A DNA stretch of 64,000 nucleotides from contig PCDI01000003.1 of NCBI GenBank assembly GCA_002778195.1, positions 3,245,913-3,309,912 on the forward strand, in the 5' to 3' direction. A model generated the notes under the pieces. That model was not told the DNA's origin and ran no database searches. It saw only the letters and a list, made by a program, of their open reading frames with translations. Position 1 is the first letter of the stretch. The number at the start of each line of letters is the position of its first letter. Of this stretch, positions 10,874 through 22,477 are shown one piece after another. A program made the position numbers and the translations under genes. Source of the stretch: Raffaelea ambrosiae. Its lineage: Eukaryota; Ascomycota; Sordariomycetes; Ophiostomatales; Ophiostomataceae.

Positions 10874-13352
10874 ATGGTCCCTCTGTTGTGTGTCCTGTGC
10901 AACCCTCCAGCTGCAATCGGGCGGTCGCGCAAGGAGGTGGAAGACCACCTGGAAGTTCACCAGACCTCCGTCAAGGCCGAAGATGATCTTCCTATCGTTC
11001 TCGAGAGTGCTCCCACAGTGGCCATTCGCCGAGGCTCTGCTTGCGTTCACTGTGACCAGTTCACACGTGGCCGCAATGGGCGGGCCAGCCGGTCATGCGC
11101 GGATCACAAACACGACTTCTCTGTACCTGTACTGCTCATCGCTGAAGACTGGGCCAAGCCCCATACTCTGCGAGAGCTACCCAACCGAGACGATGACGAA
11201 ATGGTTGAGCGAATGGTGGACGAATACAAGAACGACAAACTCGAGACGTATGAATCGGTAACGGGGTCGTATGGACTCCATAAAAATCTCGCTGTAAGAA
11301 TAGAGTTTGGTCTCTTTTGTTCTCTTCTTGTTTTATTCGGGACATATGTCTGTCGCTCTCTTCGTTTTTGTGTCATATACCCCCCTGCTTGCCTGGGACT
11401 CCTGTGGCTAACGCTTCAATCTTGGACAATAGTCTAATATATCAAGGCGCCACTATTCCGCCCCAGCAGATGGCATTTCTTGGGCGAGCATGACTCGGAG
11501 GTACAACGAACCATACAGTGACTGGCCAGAGGACTCATTGGCTGGTACTTTGATTCCACAGAATTACACCCTTCTCGCACTGCCTACTCCTTGGAAGTGC
11601 CCTGTGTCAGCCTGTCACAATAAGTACCGGTCTGTCCAAGAGCTGGGTCGGCACTTCACGGTAAGTGTAATTTTTCTTCTCTTCTTTCGTGATTCGATGA
11701 CTACTTGGGGCAATGGTTAATCACCTTGATTTTCGGCTCTATTCGGCCGTCTTTAGACATTGCATGCATTCTGTGCCCTTCATGACAGCTTGAATGGCGA
11801 GCTGCACATTGTTGGGAGACACATCCGGCCACGGTCTATTGTGGTCTCTCGAGAGGACGGTGCAACCGATGTTACTCTACGCGGTGGTGTGTCCACTGCA
11901 GAGAAGCGTGGTCTGGGTGATGACACACCTGAAATTATTCCAGCCAAGCGCCTGAAAGCCACGGGAAAGGAGAGGGCTGGAGAACATGGCCAGGGTTATT
12001 CGACAGATGTGTACACATTTCCAAAAAGAGCCCCCCTGGATCAGCCGAATCTCCATAGGAACTTTGTTTCCCTGAATGACCCTGGCAGCCCTGTCGTCTT
12101 TCCCAAGATATGGGACATTCCAGGGGAGTGGAACTTGAGAGACCTGCGAGACCAGCTTGCCTTGGGTGCCGCCTTGGACGTGAACAGTTTACGCTTTTGG
12201 CTCCGACTCTGTACGCAACCAGACGGATCCAATGTGCTCTGTCTCGACAGCCAGTTTTGGGACTCTGCTGTGTGCGACATGTCATCCGAAAAGTGTCGTC
12301 TGGACGGACGCTGGTTCATAATACCCAAATGCTCGGAGACAGGAAACTGGTACGTGATCCTGCTCGGGGGAACCAGCAGCCGGGCCCAAGTGGTCATTCT
12401 GGATCCACTTCTGGAGCTGCATGGACATGACCTCGAATGCTTGGCCCTTGGTTTGAAACAGGTACAATGCGTACTGAGTATTGTCGTATGGCCAGATTGG
12501 ATCCATCTTCCCCGTCCAGAAAGGAAAGAGGAGTCGGCCATCTACATGCTGGCCTTGATATGTCGCTTTCTCGAAGCACCACGGGCCGCCGTCGACCTTA
12601 TACTTAGCGGGAACGACAACAGGCACCTTCTCAACTGGGACGACATTGATATCGGTGCTTTCCGCCAGGAAATGCTGGACACGTTTCATGGAGTCATCGA
12701 AGCCCCCGCTGCCAAGCGCGTGTGGCAGCACATCCAACACCAACCCTTTGTTTGTCTTGGCTCTGTCTTGGAAGAGGCTGTGAAGATCAACATTGAGCTA
12801 CCGGGATTTATGGGCTCTCTCCAGGAGTGTGGCAACCCAGAGATCCTGCTGAAGTTTCGGACAGCAGTGCGCTCCGTTTCTAGAATCCTGCCCAGCAGGA
12901 ACACATATGCAGACCTGGGACCTGCACATAGAGACAACACTGTCTCCTCGCCACCTGGCCGTTCTGCGACGATCATTGACGTCGACCACGACGGCAACGA
13001 CGACAGTGGAAGCAATGCCAATTCAGGAGGCCATGACGACAATGAGATTGCTGTTCCTTCTGTAGAGCAGCAGCCTGCCCCAGTTGACGGCCCCAGCAAT
13101 GGTTCTGAATCCAGTGGATCAGTTTTGAATGGAACAAGCAATTTGGGCCCACAGACCGACATTGTTGGGGCACAGGATCCACTGCTTGCAGGGCCGCGTT
13201 CAACACCAGCCGGCGAGCCTGGACCCGGTATGCCACGCCTGTCTGGGTCTTCGTTGTCAAGCAATATCCCCACTCTGCCAAATCCAGAGCCCGAAGAAGT
13301 ACCGTACACAACTGATCGTTTTGCGCAGGCACCAGAGGCTGACATGGAGTGA
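10874..13352 (+). CDS. C2H2 zinc-finger protein with degenerate Ulp1-like (C48) domain
   Basis: Three exons, 10874-11293, 11433-11660 and 11757-13352, all phase 0, giving 747 residues. Finger 1 is at the extreme N terminus (C6-x2-C9, H25-x3-H29). A second Cys/His-rich patch (CVHCDQF...CADHKHDF) follows near residues 55-75, and a second C2H2 finger (C-x4-C-x12-H-x4-H) is formed across intron 2. Residues about 340-530 resemble the fold order of Ulp1/SENP proteases: a helix-rich entry (LRFWLRLC), a SQFWDSAV strand, FIIPKCSETGNWYVILL, a VVILDPL strand, then VVWPDWIHLP and EESAIYMLALICRFL. In active C48 enzymes these positions carry HW, D, Q and DCG; here the His is Asn and the Cys position is Ser, so it should not be a protease. 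The C-terminal 150 residues are disordered Ser/Asn/Gly/Pro. Domain assignment is my inference. No role is assigned; DNA or SUMO binding is possible. Confidence 0.7.
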
Positions 13353-15000
13353 AGGCAAGGTGGGCCATTAACGGGGACCAGTCAATATTTGAACTGCCCA
13401 TTTGAAACATGATCTTTCTGTTGTGACTTTGGTTTGTTGCTGATTCTTGTTTCTCTATTTTCTCTATTTTCGCTCCTCTTCTCTGGATTTTCCCCGTCTT
13501 TGTTATTTCTTTTTATATTCGTCTTTTATTCTATTTCTTTTTCTTTCCTTCACTTTCGTCAAAATTTTCAATTTTCTTTTCTTTCTTTTCTTTCTATTAA
13601 TGGTACAGCTGTTTGCTCATCGGTTTGCGGATTTCAGGGACGGGAAAGTTACGACCACATCCACATTGTAGCTGGAACTGTCCAAAATCAGAAGAATCGA
13701 TCCAATAAAATATCTCACTTGAGATTCCATCAAGTAATACGCCGTGGATGGTCTTCCAAGTCTGGAGAAGGCTTGTGCTGATCTCTTACACTTGTGGTCA
13801 CGTGCACGAGCGATGAAGCTCTGCCCCTCTATCAGATCCCCCACCTGAATGGTACCTGAGCACATGCGAGACAATCGGAAGTACTGATACTGCCAATTTA
13901 GCAGCAGGGGTACTTCTGTGCCTAGACCCCGGCTTCGGCAAAGTGCGTCACCATTTTTTTTTTCTGGGAACTTTCCCGAGAACTTTTTCTTCACTTGATC
14001 TTTTTTTCTCGACTAAAACTTTTTAGAAGACAGACCCTCTGCACGACGATCTTTGCCCACGCTCCCACGCTGCCATGTCCAGGGTCTGAGGGTTTCCCCC
14101 CTCCATTATTTTTATTTGCTTTACGTTTGCCTTCCATTTGGTCTCTTTCCGCATTCTTCCTTGCAACCCTAGGAGTTTGCCTTCCCTGCTTTTTTATGCT
14201 CTTGTCCACTTCGGAAGTCAGTCTCTCTTCTGCAGGACAACCACCATTACGGTTGACCATATGTGCCACTGCTAACACACCTGCCCCCTTTGGCCTTGAT
14301 AAGCCGATAAGTACCACTTAAAGTTACAGTGAGATGCGCCACCTATAATGCGCTGTAAAAGACGAAGAAAAAGCAGATAACGCAGAAAGCGCGAAAAACG
14401 TCAAAAACGTCAAAACGTCAAAAACGTCAAAAAACTTTAAAAGACGTAAAGAACGCCAACAACGCCGAAAACGTCAAAAACGTCAAAAACACAACAAAAA
14501 AACATGTTTTTCTCAGCCAGCTAGGGTGGGCAGTGCTGAGCTATTATTTATCCTCTCTCTGTCTGCTCTCTTTCTGGCACTGCCGCCGTTGCATTGCGGG
14601 CCGGCCTCGGCATTTCTTTTTAGGAGTCTCGTCCGCGCCCACTCGCAGCCAACGGTACTTGTACATCAAGCACGACTTGCGCACCCAGAACGACCCAGCA
14701 GCATCTCCCCTGCGCATCAGCACGACCCTGCTACATACAAGCACGCAGACACAGACGAGAGGCGCCCCTCTGTGAGGGTCGTCTTGGCTTTTTTTTTCTC
14801 GCTCCGCCTGTCTGCATCGAAATACCGGCCATCTTGCCCGCCCTCGTGGCGGGGGGTGGCCGTCTTTCTTTCTTTCTTTCTCTTCCTCGTCGCGCGCACT
14901 TCTCCACTTCCCTCTCTCTTTCTCTCCTCCTTCTCCTTCTCTTTGAGTGCCGATCTTCCCGCAACCGCTCTTGCCGCCCCCAATCCTACCCTCATCCACC
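13353..15000. other. Intergenic with direct-repeat tract and carrier leader
   Basis: About 1.65 kb. T-rich sequence follows the zinc-finger gene. A minus-strand frame at 13617-13994 (125 residues) has a fairly ordinary composition in its second half but no recognisable family, so it is not called. A short AAACGTC repeat lies at 14393-14491. From about 14520 the plus strand becomes CT-rich and reads as promoter and leader of the carrier gene. Confidence 0.5.
14393..14491. repeat. Degenerate tandem AAAAACGTC repeats
   Basis: Units of 7-9 nt ending in ACGTC recur about seven times, with related AAGACG/AACGCC variants between them. The core ACGTC is half of a CRE-like TGACGT site, so binding-site clusters are possible, but an ordinary minisatellite is at least as likely. 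Confidence 0.75.
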
Positions 15001-16192
15001 ATGGCCGTTCCCAGCACCGTCAAGATGGCTGCGCCTGTTCTTTCCTCCCAGGAGTCCTCGCCGGCTTCGCTTCTTTCTTTGAAGCGTCGGGCTGCCGTCC
15101 TGGAGGCTACTGAGGACATTCTTTATGGATCCGTATGTTGTTCTGGCCTTTCTACTGGCAGTTCCCCTGCCACCGATTTTGTCTGTCTGGCCCGCCCTGT
15201 CTCTAACACACCTTCTCTTCCAGGCCGCTGGCATTGCTGGCAAGTACATCGAGTACCCCTTCGACACTGTCAAGGTCCGGCTCCAGTCCCAGCCCGATCA
15301 CCTCCCTCTCCGCTACCGCGGGCCCCTCGACTGCTTCCGCCAGTCCATCCGTGCCGATGGCCTCCGCGGCCTCTACCGCGGCATCAGCGCGCCCCTCGTC
15401 GGCGCTGCTCTCGAAACCAGCAGTCTGTTTTCGTTTGAACGCCTCGGCCGCGAAACCCTCATCTGGATGCATGTTACCCGCCGTGACGAACCTCTCTCGC
15501 TGCCGGCCTTGTACTACACCGGCGCCTTCGCCGGTGTCTTTACCTCGTTCATCCTGACCCCCATTGAGTTGGTCAAATGCAAGATCCAGGTCACCGGCAC
15601 CGCTGCGACCGGGGAGCCGGCAGCCGGCGCCGCCGCGAGCCCCGCGAAACACCGTGGGCCCCTGGCCGTCATCGGTGAGATTTACCGCCATGAGGGCATG
15701 CGCGGCTTCTGGCACGGCCAGATGGGCACCCTGATCCGCGAAGCCGGCGGCAGCGCCGCCTGGTTCGGCAGCAAGGAGACCACCACCAGCTTTCTGCGCG
15801 ACTGGAACGTGCGCACCTTTGAGCAGAAGCAGTCTCGGCTGTCTCTCTCAGCTACTGAGCGCGAGGCGCAGATCAGCCGCCTGCGCACAGATCCGTTGCC
15901 GCTCTGGCAGCAGGCCGTCGCCGGCGCGTCGGCTGGCATGGCGTACAATTTTCTCTTCTTTCCAGCCGACACGGTCAAGTCGCGAATGCAGACCGCGCCA
16001 GTTGGCGGGGCCGCCAGTCCCAACAGTGGTATACGACGCTCGTTCATGGACGAGGGGCGGGCTCTGTGGAAGCAGACCGGTATCCGGGGCTTCTATCGGG
16101 GCTGCGGCATGACGGTCGCACGGGCAGTGCCAAGTTCGGCGTTCATTTTCATGGTGTACGACGGAATGAAGACACACCTGCCACTAGCTTAG
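15001..16192 (+). CDS. ORT1: Mitochondrial ornithine carrier (ORT1/AmcA/ARG13 type)
   Basis: Two exons, 15001-15132 and 15224-16192, giving 366 residues; the intron is GTATGT...CCAG in phase 0. It has the three-fold mitochondrial carrier architecture with all three P-x-[DE]-x-x-[KR] signatures: YPFDTVKVR, TPIELVKCK and FPADTVKSR. The SLFSFERLGRE, KCKIQVTG and AWFGSKETTTSFLRD segments are close to fungal ornithine transporters, which exchange matrix ornithine for cytosolic ornithine or protons and so link mitochondrial ornithine synthesis to cytosolic arginine synthesis. Residues about 200-215 form an Ala/Gly/Pro insert in the second matrix loop. The ATG at 15001 sits in a CACCATGG context after a CT-rich leader. 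Substrate is assigned by resemblance only; other basic amino-acid carriers are a less likely alternative. Confidence 0.9.
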
Positions 16193-16677
16193 GCAGAGGC
16201 TTTGGGGGGGAAAGGAATATTGCATGGAAGAAGCATTCGATTCAAACAGCATCCATCCATTACAAGTCGGCGGCATCCAAAAAAAGCATACAGTATATGA
16301 ATAGGCATACATCAGAATCATTCGGCGGACCGAGAGTAACGAAACAAAACAGAAAGAAGTATATACATAGAAAATGGGGCCAAGAGACGGGGCGTTTTGG
16401 GAAAACCCTTTGGTTTATTATTATTTACATTTGTTACAGAGTTCGAAAAGAAGAACCAACAATCCATGGTTTTTGGATAAAAAAACAGATGAATTTCATG
16501 ATTGCCTTTGTGATGAGCCACCTAGCTCCCCAAATCTGTGCCCTGTTTTTTTTTTTGTTGTGGCTTCCCATACTTTGTACACCCCGGATCTCATTGGTTT
16601 CCAAGGATCCTCACTCGAACACTCGTGGCACTGTCTGTTATTTACAAGTCCTCTCCCCCTCTTGCACACCTTTTTTC
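16193..16677. other. Short convergent intergenic region
   Basis: About 485 bp between the 3' ends of the carrier and TspO genes. No coding potential or structured repeat is seen. Confidence 0.6.
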
Positions 16678-17288
16678 TTACAGCTTCTTCTTGTTGCCAT
16701 CGAACGACCAGCCGTTCAGGTAGGCCGCGCCCGCACTCAGGTACGTCGTGAAGCCCAGCCACGCCACATACGGCACCAGCAGCCAGCCGGCCAACTCGTC
16801 CACCTCGCCGAACCACAGTTGCGCCAGGTACGAGTTGATCCCCACCAAGGCCAGTGAGTCTACCGTCGCCAGGACGGGCTGCCGCAGCGTGAAGAACAGT
16901 GGCATCCAGGCCAGGTTGAGGCCCAGCTGCACTGTGTAGAGAGCAGCGCCGAGCGTGCGCGTGTTGCCCGGACGGGCGCTGACACCCAGGGCGCGGTGCG
17001 CCGCATAGCCCATCACGCCGTACAGCACGGTCCAGATGGGGCCGAAAGCAGCCGGCGGGGGGCGGAAGGGCGGCTGCTTGCGGGTCGTGATCGTCGGGTC
17101 ATCTTTTTGAGCTTTTTGGGGGGGGGAGTTAGCACGACTGCCACATCACGAGCTCTTATTTATGACGATGACCTACGCCGAGAGCTGTAGCCGACGGTGG
17201 CGCCGAGGGCCACGGGCACCAGGATGGAGGCCGCCGGGTGGTCAAAGACGGCCTGGGGTAGGGAGAGATGATAGAGGGCGGTTGTCAT
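16678..17288 (-). CDS. TspO/MBR family membrane protein (translocator protein)
   Basis: Two exons on the minus strand, 17288-17177 and 17111-16678, giving 181 residues. The donor is GTAGGT and the acceptor AAAAG. The intron is placed so that the conserved KQPPFRPPPAAFGPIWTVLYG stretch runs on from the first transmembrane region. The C-terminal part has the Trp/Tyr-rich TspO helices: GAALYTVQLGLNLAWMPLFF, LVGINSYLAQLWFGEVDELAG and LVPYVAWLGFTTYLSAGAAYLN. TspO proteins are five-helix membrane proteins that bind porphyrins and cholesterol-like ligands, in mitochondrial outer or ER membranes. The protein ends in a Lys tail (GNKKKL), which could act as a di-lysine-like ER signal, but that is speculative. 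The acceptor choice is the weakest part of the model. Confidence 0.88.
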
Positions 17289-18480
17289 GATGGACGGGAA
17301 GAAAACAAGAGTCGGCTTCAATTGGAAATGCTTTGAACTCGGATGGAAATGGAAAGGAAGGAAACGATTGTCCAGAACCAAAAAAAAAAAGAGGCGCCCC
17401 TCCAGGGATTGGCTTTAAGCTACATGTGCAAGGGAGACCAATGCCGTAGGGACCAGCCCAGTAAAGTAAGCAGTGTGAAAGAATTTGGAGGACCTTTCCT
17501 GGTTGTCGTAGTGGCGGAAATGCATCTGGGAGCCAATAGGAAGCCGCGACTTGTTCACACCATGCGCTCAACGGCTCGTGCAAAGCCCAGCGGAATGCGG
17601 TAAACAGAAACGCAAGAAAAAGAAAGCAAGACACATGCCAGTGCTAAAATGGCCTACTGTGTGGGTGGTGTACTTACAAAGTAGGCAAACCAGCCCTCGG
17701 GCAACAATGATCCCCTGCTTTTTCTGCCCCTTTTCTGGTACGAATCATGATCTTTTTCCCGCTGCCTCTCTCCGCTCGAGGACATGTGGTATTATGTACA
17801 CGCCGTGCGTGGCGCGCTTGAATTTTCATGCCAGCTGCCTGCTTCCGTTCCGTGTAATTCGTCTGTCTTGGTTGGCTGCTGGCGAGGCTCTGCCGACGTC
17901 ATCAGATGGGGTCACAGGCCCACTCGGCAGGAAGAGGAAAGAGGAAGTCACGACTTGTTTTCCTTCCTTTCTTGTGTGGACAATCAGAAAAAAATATGAA
18001 ATTTGACCAGATCCTCTCACATGACTTTTTTGGTCTGTAGAGGATCCAACTTCCAGTATCTTCCATAACTCTTCCGTGCTCTCACCCTTCTGTACGCGTA
18101 TACCACCAGCCACGAAGGCCAGCCACCTGTGAAAGAAGACAGGTCAGGTAAGAGACAGTCACCGCAGGGTCAAAAGTCGACTTGATGAAGAATGCTACTC
18201 CACATGGTGGTGGTTTCTATGCGCGCGCGGGTTCAAAGGACATTTTGCAGGCAAAGCTTTACAATATTTATCACATTCAGTTAACGAGGAACCGAGTAAA
18301 TAGACGCACAAACAAACTGGTGTCCCTTAGGGGACGAAGCATCACATTACACCAACTTCTTACCGAGGTAATAATTTGTGGATTTGATTTGATTTTCTTC
18401 GAAGTTCCATGTTGCCATGAAATCATCTAAAGCTCATTATTGCAAAAAATCCGCTTGGAGAAAGAATCTCAATCCGGTTC
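17289..18480. other. Intergenic, no gene seen
   Basis: About 1.2 kb: TspO promoter side, then lower-GC DNA toward the decayed gene that follows. Short frames occur on both strands but none resembles a known family or has the C-ending codon bias of neighbouring genes. Confidence 0.55.
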
Positions 18481-20934
18481 TTATTTTTCTTCTTCTTCTC
18501 CTTCCTCAGGCCCCGGTTCGTGCTGGGCGGAACTCTCCTCCGTATTGAATGCAAATGTAAAATAACCCCGGAGCTTGCAGCATTCCCAGCCTTCCTCGTC
18601 GTGCTTGTGGTCGACCTGGTCCGTCGCCCGGATTTCGACGAGTCAGAGTTTATCCGAGAGTCTCTTTCTTTTTTGCTCGCTGTGCAACGCACAAAGACGG
18701 ACTGGATGGTCATAATCCTCGTACTGATCCATGCCAACATGACAGTCACCCATTGCCCTCTGCCCTCCATCTTTGTACGTCAAAAGCAAGCCTCAACAGA
18801 GCGATTTGTTTCGCCGATGAAAGACACGGACGAGCGATGTGGAAGGGCGGCGCATAGACTTCGCATACATATGCTGGCCGTCTGTTGCTCCGTCTACAAG
18901 ATTTTTCACAGTAGGCGAAATCGCATCGCTGAGGGACAACCTCTGCATCAGCTACCGCTCCGACATCTGGGTAAATTTCGTCGGCGGTATCAGCCATTTT
19001 GTACACCAACGTGATCGGTGGCGCAACAGCCAATGTGTGGTGCCCTGAAGCATAGTGCGGTTGGCGACCGACTTCAACTTTAGGAGAATGCTTCATTTTA
19101 AACTGGCACCATCGGTTAGGATCATACAGAGGTATCTGATTTGTGATGATTATACAAATCGTTGCTTTCTGTGGTGACAGTTTTGAATTTGATGATGCGA
19201 TCTGTAGACAGAATTGGGACATATTGCCATGTGGCGTCCGCCCAGCTCGACCCAGAGAGATACGTGTCGTAAGTGGACTGGGCCGTGAGAGCCTCTGGGG
19301 TGTGTACGTGAATGGCATAGCACTCTGCGTCGTGGAAGAAAAATGTGATACCAGATACATCGTCGAGGTTAATCGCGCGGAAGACAGAAGGATTCGCAGC
19401 CGAGGGATGTCTGGTGAAGGCGGACCAAGACAGGTCTGGCGGCGTCGGCGTGTCCCAGAACCGCAGATTGTTGTACACCGCGGCCTCAAGCTTGACCCTA
19501 GACACACGTGTGCTTGAGCGTCTGTCCGGAAGAGGAGGCCAGGCAAGGGTGCTGTTGGGACTGAATTTTTGCAGCATGGCTCTGTCGGATAGGACTTCCT
19601 CGGGGATGTCCAAGCGAGCCAGATCAGCCTACAGACAACAGTGTCAGTGTATTATGCCATACATTTGCTGCGGGTGGCCAAAACGTGTAAGATAAATTAC
19701 GACACAAGCAGAAGATGAGCAAAGGTCAACCAGAAACATAGTAAAGAAAAAACAGCGTGAGATCCAAAGTAAGAGAAAACGGACCTTGAAATGTATCACG
19801 ACACCGCTGACCGTCGCCTCTACAACCATGAACAAGACATGGTCTGCGATTGGCCCGGTTGAAAGCCAGCTTTTCGGCCAGCCTCTCGATCGACCACAGG
19901 CCAAGCGAATCAACCATCAAGCGGAAGACCGGCAATTCGATCTTCGTTTCGTTGACTGTCGGTCCAGCTGGCGCACCATTGCCGCGTTTCCGCGATGCAA
20001 CATCGGCGAGAGTCATAGAGGCAGGACAGCCCATCGCGCTCGCAACTGCTTTACCCTTTTCTTTCTGGGCGACAGACAGCGCTTCGGGGGATTCTTCAGA
20101 CGGCAGCAGCTGAGAAATCTGGTCGGCTGACTGGTGGGCTACCAAGAGCCGCCATACAGAACTGGCCACGCTGAATTCCCGAACCCGCTGTACTAGTTCC
20201 AGTGGCAGGCATTTTAAAGCTGCCAGCACGTCCGTCTTCGTCTCAGAGATGTCGGGGATTTTGGGCAGGTGCTCAAACAAAAGGGAGACCTGGAAGCTGT
20301 TGAGGTCCAGACAGGGCGCCTCCTTCCAAGGCCGCCTCCATGTGGCTAGAAACCATAGCCGGGCCAATGCGCCTTCCGCTGTGCAGTGCTCGGTGAACAG
20401 ACAGTAGCAGTCGACATGGACAGTGGCCACCTCCCGATCCCGGTCAATCTTCTTGCATTGGGGGTTCCGGCAAAATGCGGACTGTCGATTGTCGTGGAAA
20501 TCCTCTCGTCTAAGGTACGGCGGTACCCAGGGGTGGGCAACATCTGGTCCGAGGAGTGCAGGTACTGGTAGACAATTTTCATATACCAGTGTTTGGGGGT
20601 TACCAATTACTGCGTATTCTTGAATCAGTCGCACAGAGAACGCGAGGCGTTCCTTGGACGCAGCGGGGAAGAATACACCAGACAGATCAGACAGAGAGGA
20701 TACAAGACTGGGTAGAAGGGGGGTCCCACTTACACGCAAAGCACTTCCCCCCAGTGAACACGCGTGGTCGTTGTCGCCATTGTCGCCGCCGCCGCCATGA
20801 TCATCACCCTCCTCTTCTGCCCGCTGTTTTTGCTCTTCCCGTTCTTTTTGTTCCTGATCTTATTTCTCTTCTTCTCGTTGCTCTCCTTGCCGCACTTCTT
20901 CGTCTAGGAGGGTTCCCTCCCGTTCTTCTGTCAT
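18481..20934 (-). pseudogene. Decayed fungal hypothetical-protein gene with stops and frameshifts
   Basis: Coding-like sequence runs on the minus strand in successive frames. It opens with a Glu/Gln/Arg-rich N terminus (ATG at 20934, MTEEREGTLLDEE) that is cut by an in-frame TAA at 20860-20862, after which the same frame stays open to 19726. This part has an F-box-like segment (LPLELVQRVREF) and a LWSIERLAEK stretch. Near 19.88 kb the coding-like signal moves to another frame (MVVEATVSGVVIHFK), which then splices at a plausible intron (acceptor at about 19.63 kb) into ADLARLDIPEEVLSD. A second shift lies near 19.14 kb and a third near 18.75 kb (GDCHVGMDQYEDYDHPVRLC), then a TGA, then a Trp/Cys-containing end (EEGWECCKLRGYFTFAF). 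The order resembles a family of uncharacterised Sordariomycete proteins from memory. Sequencing errors could mimic some shifts, but four lesions in one gene argue for decay. Confidence 0.65.
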
Positions 20935-22477
20935 ATCTGAGTGTTCAATAATGGGTACGCGCAACACAAAATCAAAGCCAACCAGCAGGTCGAGCATAGG
21001 CAATGGCTCCTTGTGTGCAGTCTTGGCCTACAAAAAGGGGGGCTGGCAAATGTGACGGGGACACTTTGGAGACTTGGGACGCTTGGGATCATTGCGGTTT
21101 TCCAAAGACTAGCTCGCATGACGGCATCGTATGCACGTTATGGGGGCTCGCCCCTTCTAAATCACTCGTCGGGATCCTCTCGCTAAGACCACCCCAGGCA
21201 GGCATCGCCGGTGATCCTTCACACGCGAGGTTCCCCAGATTCCACTCACGTGATTTAACGGCGCGCCCAATCAGCTCCGACTGCAGCCGTAATATGGCAT
21301 GCACCAATCTAGCCTAGTGTGGACTAGCGTGTCTCGTACCTGCCCATCGCGCCCGCGAAACTGTTTGGTTCTGGCCTTTCCCTTCGTCTCCTCTCCAGCT
21401 CTTTCGCCTCAATTCCGAATCCTCCCCTTTTTTTTCAGTTGTTTGTTCGCATTCCCTGTATCGGGATCTCCTGCACCACAACAACGCCGCCCATCGAGCA
21501 GAGCCTCGCACGACATCTGGCCGACGTACGTCCTGCGCCGTGTCTCGCATTCTTTTCTTCTCCTGCATTCTCTCTGGATCGCGCGCGCGCACCTGCAAGA
21601 AAGGGTCGTCTGCATTGCCTCTTCTCTTTCTTTTTTTCCATCAAAATTGTTCGTTTCTTTTCTTTTCTCGCCTACCCGCTCTTGTCATTTCTTTGTCTTA
21701 CTTCCTTTTCGCTTCATATTTCTTTTTCTTTTCTATTTCCGCTCTTCTTTCTCTACTTGTTGCGTCGAGCCTCATTCCCTGCTTGCCGTCATTCCTTTGC
21801 GTCCTCGTCTCTACTCTTTTGGCCCCTTCTTCTTGTACCATAGCTTATCATCCTCACGTCCTCACGAGCTGCCTCTTGAGCTTCATCTTCAGTTCCACCA
21901 TCCTCCATCGCCCTCGCATTCGCTGCTCTGGCTTCTGCCTGCATGCTCTCGCTTTTACCGCGCTGTCTGCCAGCCTCCACCTCGTCTCTCTTCTCTTTGG
22001 TGAAGACCGCCCTTGCTTCCCGACTCTTGCCAGTCGCCTTTCTTTTCTCTTCTCTTCTCCCTCTTTCTCTATCTTATTTCTGCTTCTGGCCACTTGTTGC
22101 TCTGCTTTCATCTTTTCCTCAGCCTGCCGCTTTTTTTTTCTGCTTCATTCCTGCATCACAGCACTCTACTTTTGTTCTGCTCATCCGTCGAACCACCTTC
22201 TCTAACCGCAACAATGTCGCAAAACAATAGGCCTTCTTTTTCTTCTCTTTCTTCTCACCTCCCCATGGTGCTCCACTCACCAGCGACGCCCCAATCCCGA
22301 AGCAGACCCGGAACCTGATGAGCCGCTTTCCAAAACACTGTTGTCATATCTACTACCGGTAATAATACGCACCGTCATCTTACTTCTCACACGATCAGCC
22401 GCCAACGCCAAGACCGAACACGGCATCACGAAGCAAACGCCCACGCTCTCGCCTGATCATCAGAATCCCGCGTGCCG
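20935..22477. other. Intergenic and pyrimidine-rich ARS2 leader
   Basis: About 1.5 kb. From 21.3 to 22.2 kb the plus strand is strongly CT-rich, giving long spurious Ser/Leu/Phe frames. A 34-residue uORF at 22214-22318 (CAACAATGTCGC context) precedes the ARS2 start; whether it is translated or is part of an unrecognised first exon cannot be told from sequence. Confidence 0.5.

Noticed and set aside
21299..22205. Ser/Phe/Leu-rich plus-strand frames up to 234 residues upstream of ARS2
   Set aside because: Three overlapping frames are open at once because the DNA is CT-rich; looks like promoter and leader.
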